From contig CAYYZY010000026.1 of the NCBI GenBank assembly GCA_964475955.1, forward strand, positions 1-56,522: DNA of 56,522 bases, in the 5' to 3' direction. This document shows positions 23,670 to 32,039 of this stretch, in pieces; positions within the stretch are counted from its first letter, which is position 1, and every line of letters begins with the position of its first letter. This DNA comes from DATKZH01 sp964475955 (GTDB lineage Bacteria > Planctomycetota > Planctomycetia > Pirellulales > Thermoguttaceae). The position numbers and the translations under genes are program-made. The notes under the pieces are model-generated. The model ran no database searches. It worked only from the letters and a program-made list of their open reading frames with translations, and was not told the origin of the DNA.

Positions 23670-26600
23670 TCATCGCTTGCCCGATTCGGGCGAGCCCGGG
23701 GCGTTCCGCTTCTGCGCCCGGGCGATCGCGACGCACAGCGCCGTGACCAGCAGGACCCATCCGAGGAAACCGGCCGGCAGCAGGAACAGCCAGGCCGTGC
23801 CGGCGATCGCGGCCAGCCACGGCCAGGCGCGTTGGGCGACGGCGGCCGCTTCGGGACGACGCAACCCGTAGATGGCCGCAGCGGCCAACCCCAGGCAGAC
23901 GCCGGCCCACAGAACGGCCGACGCGAACCGCGCAACGTTCTCGTGGCGCACCCGCACGACCAGCTCCGGCTTGCCGTGGAGCTTGCGGAAGTGGTGCGCG
24001 GTCCCCGCCGGGGCCAGGTCCAAATCGAATGACAGGTAGCCGGCGGCGGCCCCTTCGGCCCCGGGCGCGGCCCGTGTCGCCGGGGCCTCGGCAGTTATCC
24101 GTTGCTCGGCGCCGCGCGCCGAGTCGAGCGACTCCCATTCGCGCGGCGGCTCAGCCGGTTCCGCGGGTTTCTGCGGGGCCGCCTCCTCCTGTTCGAGGCG
24201 TTCGGCCTGCTGCGCCGTTTCCAGGCTCTGGAGTTGCTTGGCGGCCTGCTCACGCAACCTTCCCCGCTGTTCCTCGAACTGCCGGCGAGCGTCGTCCCGT
24301 TGCTCCTTCGCCGCGTCGTCCCGCTCGGCTTCGTCTTCGGTCACCACGCGCAGCTCGGAGAGTTGCTCGAAGAAGCCCGCCCCTGAGTCGACCTCGGGGC
24401 GGTCTTCTTCCGCCTCGTGGAAGTAGAAGCCGGCGTCGGCCTCCGCTCGGCCGGTCTCGGTCTTCAGCTCCTCCAACCGCTCGATTTCCGATTCGAGGTG
24501 CTGCGCCTGCTGCTGCACGGCGGCGGCGTTGGCTTCGTCGACCCGGGCGCTCTGCTCGGCGTAGTCCTCCAACGCCGAACCGATCTGCTTGAGGTTGAAT
24601 CGCGCCTTGGTCCGCGCGCCCGACTTGCCCCGCGTGGCGGCCACCTGCATCATCTGCCGCAGTTCATCGAGGAACGAGAGCTTCCGCTCCTGTTGCTGGT
24701 ACGCCGCGGCGACCGCTTCCACGTTGCTCTCGCTTTCGACCAGGCCGACCCGGTACTCGCGGGGGAGGAAGAGCGTCCACAGGGTGCGCGAGACGGGCAC
24801 GTCGCTGACCAACTGCGGGGCCGGCGGCCGGATGCGCCGCCAGGCGCCCAGCGGCGGTCCCAGATCGCCCGAGTAGACCACCACCACCTTCGAAGAAAAA
24901 TCGCCGGCCGAGGTCTTCTCCAGCGGCAGCAAGGTGATGGGCCGGCCCCGGCGGCGGATTCTCGCCGGCCGCACCGGCTCGCCCGACACGTGGACCGACC
25001 ACACCCGGGCGTCGGCCGGCAGCTCCAGCTCGAGGAACTGGAGCGTGGAGTTTCGCACGTTGTAGGCGGCGCGCGCCCGATAACGACCGTCGGCGTGGAC
25101 GACCGTGGTCAGGTCGGCCAGGTTGATGCTGGCCCGCAGGCCGGTCTCCTGCTCGCGCACGCGGCGCTGCCACATCAGGCTGGCCGAGTCGTCGGCGATG
25201 CGATACGCGGCTACCGCTTGGCGGCGCACCTCGTCGGCCAGGCCCTCGGGCAGTGCGGCGATGGAGATCGACGTGGCCCCGTCGACGTTGGTCGCCGCGA
25301 TCTCATCGGCGGTCAGGTTCTCCAGCACCACGTGGCTTCGCGAGCGTTCCACGTCGAGGGGCCGGATGACGGCGGCCGGCACCGTACCATCGTCGGCCAG
25401 CGGCAGCGTTTGCGTCAGGTGCAGCCGATAGTCGCCGCGCACCGGCTGCTGGAGCTCGATCTCCCAGATTCGCTCCGTATCGGTTTCTTGCGAGCGTATC
25501 TGCCGGACGCGCTCGCCCTGGAGTTCGACGTCGTCGCCCAGCCATTTCGGGGTGGCGACACGAAACCGCGATCGGCCCGCTTGCCGGACCTCGAAGTCGA
25601 CCTGGCTGAGGTAGGCCACGGCGCCCTCGCGGACGCTGACCACCGTGGTGACGTCGCCGCTTGCACGCGACGTGGCGCGCGCAAGCCGCAACCGCAACCC
25701 CTCCGGCGGCGACTCGTACCGGAACGCGTAGCGCACCGGCCCGCCGCCCTCCGGGCGCAGGACGTCGTCCAGCTCCGCCGGAGCGATGGGCCGGGCGCCG
25801 CCGTCGCCGGCCAGCACGGCCTCCAGGTCGTCGTCGACGTAGATCGCCAATTGCCCCCGCTGGGCCTCGGCCGCTTCCACACGAACGCCGGGCACCACGA
25901 ACTCGGCCCGGCTCGAACCGCGCGCCAGGGAGCCGCTTACGGCCAAATCGAGTTCCCCGACGGTCGGTTCCTTCAGTCTCACGGTCACGCGCCGGCCTTC
26001 GCCGTCGGAATCGAGAAACCACTCGGCCCCGGGCGGAACGCGTACCTGCGAGACCCTCAGCGAGGCCGGCACGCGGACCGCCAGCGCGGGAATCGGCGCC
26101 CCAGAGACCCGTGCCGAGAGCAGGCTCCGCAGCGTGGCCCGGCGCGCCGTGACGGCCACGGCCGTTCGGCCCGACACCTCCAGCCGGGGCTGAACGCGCT
26201 CGACCTCCAGTTCCAGGCGCCAAGGCCGCGACGTGTACCGGTACGCCGCCACCAGGTCGCTGCCGTCGCTCGGTGGGTGCGGAAGGTTCAGCCCGGCGCG
26301 GTTGATCTGGTCGAGGCGGCCAGCTTGGCCGACGCGCACGCGCAAGCGCTTCGAGCCGCCGATGGCGATGCGCCCCGTTTCGCGCACCACGCCGAGCGGT
26401 TCCAGCCCGTCGACGTCGATCGTCCCGACCGCTTTCCTCCCGCCGCAGAAGCCGTGGACGTCGACGTCGGTACCGCCGGTCAGCTCCGACTTGAAGGCCA
26501 CGACCAGCCGCCGCACCTCGGGCTCGGAATCGGGCGGCGCCTCGGTTTCGATCGACCAGTCCGCCACGCGATCCCCGTCGACACGTTGTACGGCTACCCC

Positions 26601-29600
26601 GGTCGGAATGCGCAACTGCACCTCGTCGAGCGATCCCCGTTGGACCCGGTAGTGAACCCGGCCGTGCAGGTGGACTCCCGAATCGAGCACCTCGACCAAC
26701 AGCGCCTGGTCCACGCTCACCAGCCGCCCGGTGCGCGCCTCGACGCGCCGCGGCTGCCAACGGATCGACAGCTCGCCCGTGTCGCCCAGCGGGATGCTGA
26801 CGAGGTCCCCCTCGGCTTCACCGCCCGCCCGCCGACGCCAGCCTCCGGGGCATCCACCGACCTGGACGTCCAGCTCCTCGGCCGGCAACCGAAGCTCGAG
26901 GAGGCCCGACGGCACCTCACCCAAGGGCACGGTCGTCCGGCCGGTCGCCCCCAATCGGCTGACCGGCACGCTGAAACGCAGGTCGACCACGTGCATGCCG
27001 GCTTCCTCCAGGTAAACGGCCGGCTGCCGGACGTCGGCCGAAAGGGCCTCTTTGCCAGGTTGTGCACCCTGCTTTGTCGACGGGGGCTTTTCTGCCTGCT
27101 CCTCGGTCGGCTTATCGGCTGCGCGCGGATCGGCCAGGGTGGCCGGCCGGCCGTCGACCTCGACCTTCTCCAGGGCCACGTCGCCGAGCGGCAGCGCGAC
27201 GCGGACCCAACGGTCGTCGAGATGATGGATCAGCAGGCGGCCGTCGAACCGGGCGACGTCGCCTTCGAGCGTGCCCGAGTATTCCGCGTGACTGACCATC
27301 GCACGAACGTCGGGCGGCACGTCGTCCGGCTCCTCGGGATGCGCCTCCTTCCACAGGCGGAGGAACTCGTCGTGCGGCAGGTAGACCTGCGTCTTCTCCA
27401 GCGGGCGGTCGTCGTCGGGGTCGTAGGGGATGAAAAGCGTCAGGTCGGGCTGCCGGGCCTGCGCGCTTTGGGCTTCGGGCTTGACGGCTTCGGGCTTCTT
27501 CCCGACCGCAAAGGGATCCTCCTCGGCTGCGTTCGCCCCGGCCGCCGCGAGAAGGACGACGCCCACGAGAGCGGCTGTCGCCCTGGGGAGCGGGATGGGT
27601 TTTCCGAGCGCCGCGATCGCCTTCGGCAGCAGCCACAGGCAGCCTGCGGCGAGCGCGCCGAGCAGGAGGCCGTCGAGCAGCGGCGTCCAGGCGAGGGGGA
27701 CGAGGCCCGAGAGGCCCAGCGGCAGGGCCAGGCCGACCACGACGGCCATCGCACGGCGCGGCCACGGCGCGCGTCGCCCCACCCAGGCGCCCAGTAGCGC
27801 ACCGGCAACCAAGAGCCGCTGCAACATGTGGGCCGAGGCGCGATCCTGGACCCCGAGCACTAACTCCCCCGGGCCGCCCTCCCGCCGCAAGCGGACGGCT
27901 GGTGCGCCGTGCGTCTCCAGGGCCACGCGGAGCGAGAGTCGCGCGCGATCGCCCCGTCCACCGACCGGCCGCCGCGGGGCCTGCGGTGGGGGCTTTGCTT
28001 TCCCCGCCGCCGGTGGCCCGGCGCCGGGCCCCGCTTCCGCGGCCGCTTCCTCTGCCTCCGCTTCCGACGCCTCTTCCTCCGGCGGAGCAGGCTCAGCTTC
28101 GGGCACCGCTCCGGGAGAGGGCACGGTGGCCTCCGCGCCCGAGGGCGGCGTGCCGTATGCGTCGAAGTCCTCGTCGACAATCTCTTCCATGCCCTGCGCC
28201 GTGGCCAGGTGGCGGAGGGTCCGCACGTCGGTGTTCGAACTCAGAAACCGCACCGATCCATCGGCCATCGCGAAGTTCCCGCCGCCGGGGTGATAGCTCC
28301 ATGTCTTGTTCTCGATCCAGTCGTCGATCCGGCGCGCGGTGCCGGAGCCGCCGGCAAACCACGGGCCCCCGTCGATCACCTCGCCGACGAGGAGCGTGTT
28401 GCTCGTGCCGTCGACGATCTCGGCGCACGAAAGCCCCCGGTCGAATCCGATGATCCCGCGCACGTCGCCGGGCCCGTGGGTCACGTCGGCCCCGGTGATC
28501 GCCACGTAGGAGGTCTTGGGCCATCCCTCCTGGGTCGTCGACGACGTGGCGTCGGACGGACAGAACAGCGTGGTCGGCGCGATCTGAAGCACCGCCGCGT
28601 TGTGCGGGTGGTCCCACGGCAGATCGAGCCGCAGGGCCTCGTAGAGCGCGTTCTGCTCCAGGTAAGGCAGGATGGCGACCATCCAACTGAACTGGCGCCG
28701 GCGGGGCACGTCGTGCGGGCCGATCGCCGCGGGCGGGAACTGCCCGTGCACGTCGTGGTAGTTGTGCAGGGCCAGGCCGATCTGCTTGACGTTGTTCGAG
28801 CACTGCGCGCGCCGCGCCGTCTCACGCGCCGCTTGCGTAGCCGGCAGCAACAAGGCGATGAGCATGCCGATGATCGCGATGACCACCAGCAGCTCGACCA
28901 CGGTGAACGAGCGCCCCTTGCCCGTCCTCATGGCCAAAATCAAGAACGCCCCGACGACGGCCGCCACCAGGCCGCCGAACTTCCATCCCAGCGCGCTGGT
29001 GCTCTGGCGGGCGATTGCCTCGGCCAGGCGGCCGGCCAACGTCGGGCGCGCGAGCCGGGTTTCCGGGTCGTAGTCGCCGCCGGCGGAGACTACGTCGGTC
29101 CCCTCAGGCGGATGGACGCGCCACGTCGAGGCCAGCGTGGTCATGTCGATTTCCGGAGCGCGTTGCCGGATCGTGCGGGGACGCAACCGCCCCCAAAGGC
29201 CCTCGGCACGCGGTAGCGAGCTTCGCGTTTCGTAGAGAAGCGCGATCTCGCGCGAGCCGCCGGCCGAGTCGGCCTCCCGGGGCGGCAACGGGACGATGTA
29301 CGTCCCCCGCTTGCGGCGCACTTCCACCGGCTCGCCGCCGAGCAGCACCGACCACAGGTCGGCTTCCGGGGGCAGCGTGACCGATAGTTGCTGGAGGTTG
29401 GGGCTGCGGACCCAGAACCGCGCCTGGTGACGCATCCGCCCTTGCCGCCCGGCCACGCTGACGACCTCCGCCGACTCGCAAATCCCCGCCAGAACCGACT
29501 CCGCCGCGTGCCGCGTCGCCGAGATCGTCAGCCGGTAAGGCAACCGCGGATACTGGTAGGCGGCCACGATTCGCTGCGTGGGGACGTAGGCCCTTGGCTC

Positions 29601-32039
29601 GGCCACGTCGGCCGGGTCCAGCTCGCGGAGGCTTTGCGGCTCGTAGGCGATCTCCTGATCGCCGGCCGCCTCGACCGCCACCGTGCCGCTCTGTCGGGAT
29701 ACGTTCGCCAGGGCGAGGACCGGAACCGCTACCGGAGGGCCGGGTTTGGCCGGGGCGCCCTCTCCGCCCGAACCCGGCACGGAGAACGTCTGTCCGAAAT
29801 CGACGGCCAGCGTCAGGTCGCCCGTTATGGGCCGATCGAGCACAATCTGCCACAAGTACGACCCCGCGCCGTCTTCTCCGCTCTCGGGCACCGGCGTGTG
29901 CCGCTTTTCGATCACCCGGGCCGGCGAGCCGACCGGAACGATTTGGATCTTTTCGCCCACCGCCGCGGGCAGCGTGAAGCGGACTTGCCGCAGCGTTCCG
30001 TGCTGGACGTGCAGGTCGAGATCGTAGTGCACGTCGAGCTTGCCGCGATCGAGCCGCACGAAGGCCAGCGTTTCGGCCGATACCTTGGCCGGCACGGGAC
30101 GCACCCGCAAGAGGCCGCTCGTGCGCGCATCGTCCTGGTAGCGGTATTGCAGGGCCGTGCCCGGGCCTGGGGCCGAAGGGCCGCCCGACCGGTCGGCGGC
30201 CACCGGCTGGAGGTCGTCGGACAGGTCGGAGACGAGCACCTCCAGCTCGGGCGGGGCGCGCAGCAGCACCGTCCCTTCGACCTCGTCGGCCCCGACCAGT
30301 CGCACCTCGGGGAACGGCAGCTCGCTGAATGACTCTTCCTGCTCCAGCCATCCCTCGGGATGCCGCTGGGCCGTCAGGGTGATCTCCAGCGACCCGCCGG
30401 GAAGCACGGGCTCGGCAAGGTCGAACTGGACCGTTTGGAGCGGAGGCTCCGCGCCCGGCTCGGCGCCGGCGGGCTCGACCGATTCCCACTTGGCGGGCCG
30501 GTCGGCGGCAAGCACGGAGGCGATTTCCCAGTCGCGCGGCAACTGCATTCGGACGGCGAACAGCGGTGCATCGCGCGGCTCGACCGTCACGCTGCTTCGC
30601 AACGCCAACCCGGCCCGGTCGACCTCCACGAGCGTCGCCACCGACGCCTGCACTCTACGCCGCCGCGGGATCACGCGCAGCGGCAAGGCGAAATTCTCGT
30701 CCCAAAACGCAAACGTCAGCCGCGTGTCCTTCGTTTCGACCGGTGCCGGCACCGACGTGTTGCGGCGCGAAACGCCGGAAGCCCCGTCATTGCCGGGCGC
30801 GTCGGACGCAGGCGCACCGTCTTCACTCGTTGCCTCACCCGGCCCTCCAAGCCGTTCGGGCCGGATGCCCGCCAGCGTGCCGACCTCCACGCGCAGCGAC
30901 GGCGACGAGTCGATCCACACCTCGCCCACGTGCGCCGCCGCCTCCAGGACTTTCACCTTGGGAAACTCCCACGGTTCCCCGATCGGCGCCGGCGCCAGGC
31001 CGAGCAGGCGCACGGTGCGCCGGCCGAGGAACGGGCGGCGGAAGGTGAGCGCGACGACCGCGGCGCCGTCGGCCGGTTCGCGGATCGTCCATTGGGCGAG
31101 TTGCGGCACCTCGACCTCGGCCACCTCCACGGAATCGGGGAGTTGGAGCTCGAAGGAGTCGGTCCGCCGGGCGCAAACCTCGAGGTCGAGCGCGACCTGC
31201 CAGCGGAGCCCGGCCGGTTTCACCTGGCCGATCGAGCGGCTGTCGACGAAGACCAGCGGCGCCCGGTTGCCGCCGGCGAAACGATCGGATACGACCAGCG
31301 GCACCCGCCCCGTGGGATCGACGGCCACGCGAAACACCTGCTGCCCGTCCTCGGAGCCGTCGGGGGGCAGCGTCTTCTCGCCGACGCGGAGTTGCTTGCC
31401 TCGGTCGAGCCGAATCCGCATCTCCGAGGCCGGAACGGGGGGCAGCTTGAGCGTGGCGGCCAGGTCGCCGCCCTTGCTCGCCAGCGGGACCGACATCTCC
31501 AGCTCCAACGCGCCCCGGCCTTCCTCTCTGAGAAGCAGGAACAGCGTGCCGTCGTCCCGGCGGCCGAACCGGGCCGGCCGGTCTCCCCACCGGGCCGATT
31601 CGATGGCAAGGCCGCCGAACGGCAGGTCGACCGTCTGCCAGTCGCCCCGCAGTTTCGCGATCTCGATGCGGCCGGTCATGCGCAGCGCATGTTCCTCCAG
31701 CCGCGCTTCGTACAGGGCCTGCGTCACGACGGCATCGGCCGGCGGCACCGCTTCCGAAGGAGTGCGGGTTCGGCCTTCGCGCCACAAGGCCAGCACCTTG
31801 TCGCGCGGCATCAGCACCCCCTTCGACGAACTGTCGAACAGCAACTTCAGCTCATCCGCCGGGATGTACACGTTGCGGATCCACGGCCGACCGCCGTCCG
31901 CCTGCGCAGCCGCCGGCCCGGGATGCACGCCCAGCAGGCACAACGCAAGCCAAACGCAGACGAGAACGCGTGATCGAGCACGCGGGCGCGAACCGCCGGT
32001 CGTCGATCGGTCGAGTACGGACAGGTCATTGCTCATCAT
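23670..32039 (-). CDS. Giant exported protein with an internal DUF1559 pseudopilin module
   Basis: An open frame of 2789 residues. Residues 1-47 are a signal peptide. Residues 50-1010 are beta-rich with no named domain. A membrane helix at about 1016-1036 is followed by a short basic loop and the pilin-like helix starting at Phe1045 (SFTVVELLVVIAIIGMLIAL). A DUF1559 body runs to about 1296 (CSNNVKQIGLALHNY, HPGGGNFAMADGSVRFL). Several hydrophobic helices (1405-1480) and a signal-like helix (1485-1508) lead into a second beta-rich module paralogous to the first, then a Glu-rich coiled coil (about 2480-2650) and C-terminal membrane helices. The ATG at 32039 follows GGGGAGGGG and overlaps the upstream stop, so the genes are coupled. 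It might be an envelope scaffold or secretion-linked assembly; the function is unknown. Confidence 0.8.
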   Translation of the reverse strand: MMSNDLSVLDRSTTGGSRPRARSRVLVCVWLALCLLGVHPGPAAAQADGGRPWIRNVYIPADELKLLFDSSSKGVLMPRDKVLALWREGRTRTPSEAVPPADAVVTQALYEARLEEHALRMTGRIEIAKLRGDWQTVDLPFGGLAIESARWGDRPARFGRRDDGTLFLLLREEGRGALELEMSVPLASKGGDLAATLKLPPVPASEMRIRLDRGKQLRVGEKTLPPDGSEDGQQVFRVAVDPTGRVPLVVSDRFAGGNRAPLVFVDSRSIGQVKPAGLRWQVALDLEVCARRTDSFELQLPDSVEVAEVEVPQLAQWTIREPADGAAVVALTFRRPFLGRRTVRLLGLAPAPIGEPWEFPKVKVLEAAAHVGEVWIDSSPSLRVEVGTLAGIRPERLGGPGEATSEDGAPASDAPGNDGASGVSRRNTSVPAPVETKDTRLTFAFWDENFALPLRVIPRRRRVQASVATLVEVDRAGLALRSSVTVEPRDAPLFAVRMQLPRDWEIASVLAADRPAKWESVEPAGAEPGAEPPLQTVQFDLAEPVLPGGSLEITLTAQRHPEGWLEQEESFSELPFPEVRLVGADEVEGTVLLRAPPELEVLVSDLSDDLQPVAADRSGGPSAPGPGTALQYRYQDDARTSGLLRVRPVPAKVSAETLAFVRLDRGKLDVHYDLDLHVQHGTLRQVRFTLPAAVGEKIQIVPVGSPARVIEKRHTPVPESGEDGAGSYLWQIVLDRPITGDLTLAVDFGQTFSVPGSGGEGAPAKPGPPVAVPVLALANVSRQSGTVAVEAAGDQEIAYEPQSLRELDPADVAEPRAYVPTQRIVAAYQYPRLPYRLTISATRHAAESVLAGICESAEVVSVAGRQGRMRHQARFWVRSPNLQQLSVTLPPEADLWSVLLGGEPVEVRRKRGTYIVPLPPREADSAGGSREIALLYETRSSLPRAEGLWGRLRPRTIRQRAPEIDMTTLASTWRVHPPEGTDVVSAGGDYDPETRLARPTLAGRLAEAIARQSTSALGWKFGGLVAAVVGAFLILAMRTGKGRSFTVVELLVVIAIIGMLIALLLPATQAARETARRAQCSNNVKQIGLALHNYHDVHGQFPPAAIGPHDVPRRRQFSWMVAILPYLEQNALYEALRLDLPWDHPHNAAVLQIAPTTLFCPSDATSSTTQEGWPKTSYVAITGADVTHGPGDVRGIIGFDRGLSCAEIVDGTSNTLLVGEVIDGGPWFAGGSGTARRIDDWIENKTWSYHPGGGNFAMADGSVRFLSSNTDVRTLRHLATAQGMEEIVDEDFDAYGTPPSGAEATVPSPGAVPEAEPAPPEEEASEAEAEEAAAEAGPGAGPPAAGKAKPPPQAPRRPVGGRGDRARLSLRVALETHGAPAVRLRREGGPGELVLGVQDRASAHMLQRLLVAGALLGAWVGRRAPWPRRAMAVVVGLALPLGLSGLVPLAWTPLLDGLLLGALAAGCLWLLPKAIAALGKPIPLPRATAALVGVVLLAAAGANAAEEDPFAVGKKPEAVKPEAQSAQARQPDLTLFIPYDPDDDRPLEKTQVYLPHDEFLRLWKEAHPEEPDDVPPDVRAMVSHAEYSGTLEGDVARFDGRLLIHHLDDRWVRVALPLGDVALEKVEVDGRPATLADPRAADKPTEEQAEKPPSTKQGAQPGKEALSADVRQPAVYLEEAGMHVVDLRFSVPVSRLGATGRTTVPLGEVPSGLLELRLPAEELDVQVGGCPGGWRRRAGGEAEGDLVSIPLGDTGELSIRWQPRRVEARTGRLVSVDQALLVEVLDSGVHLHGRVHYRVQRGSLDEVQLRIPTGVAVQRVDGDRVADWSIETEAPPDSEPEVRRLVVAFKSELTGGTDVDVHGFCGGRKAVGTIDVDGLEPLGVVRETGRIAIGGSKRLRVRVGQAGRLDQINRAGLNLPHPPSDGSDLVAAYRYTSRPWRLELEVERVQPRLEVSGRTAVAVTARRATLRSLLSARVSGAPIPALAVRVPASLRVSQVRVPPGAEWFLDSDGEGRRVTVRLKEPTVGELDLAVSGSLARGSSRAEFVVPGVRVEAAEAQRGQLAIYVDDDLEAVLAGDGGARPIAPAELDDVLRPEGGGPVRYAFRYESPPEGLRLRLARATSRASGDVTTVVSVREGAVAYLSQVDFEVRQAGRSRFRVATPKWLGDDVELQGERVRQIRSQETDTERIWEIELQQPVRGDYRLHLTQTLPLADDGTVPAAVIRPLDVERSRSHVVLENLTADEIAATNVDGATSISIAALPEGLADEVRRQAVAAYRIADDSASLMWQRRVREQETGLRASINLADLTTVVHADGRYRARAAYNVRNSTLQFLELELPADARVWSVHVSGEPVRPARIRRRGRPITLLPLEKTSAGDFSSKVVVVYSGDLGPPLGAWRRIRPPAPQLVSDVPVSRTLWTLFLPREYRVGLVESESNVEAVAAAYQQQERKLSFLDELRQMMQVAATRGKSGARTKARFNLKQIGSALEDYAEQSARVDEANAAAVQQQAQHLESEIERLEELKTETGRAEADAGFYFHEAEEDRPEVDSGAGFFEQLSELRVVTEDEAERDDAAKEQRDDARRQFEEQRGRLREQAAKQLQSLETAQQAERLEQEEAAPQKPAEPAEPPREWESLDSARGAEQRITAEAPATRAAPGAEGAAAGYLSFDLDLAPAGTAHHFRKLHGKPELVVRVRHENVARFASAVLWAGVCLGLAAAAIYGLRRPEAAAVAQRAWPWLAAIAGTAWLFLLPAGFLGWVLLVTALCVAIARAQKRNAPGSPESGKR

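Noticed and set aside
24417..27797. 1126-codon plus-strand open frame opposite the giant gene
   Set aside because: Composition is rich in Arg, His and Gly with no domain, and it is fully antisense to a convincing gene. Long shadow frames are expected at this GC content.
23670..32039. Splitting the giant gene into three genes at the DUF1559 and second signal-like helix
   Set aside because: The frame is open throughout and no ribosome site precedes the internal Met codons at 28931 or 27827. Kept as one protein, with the alternative noted.
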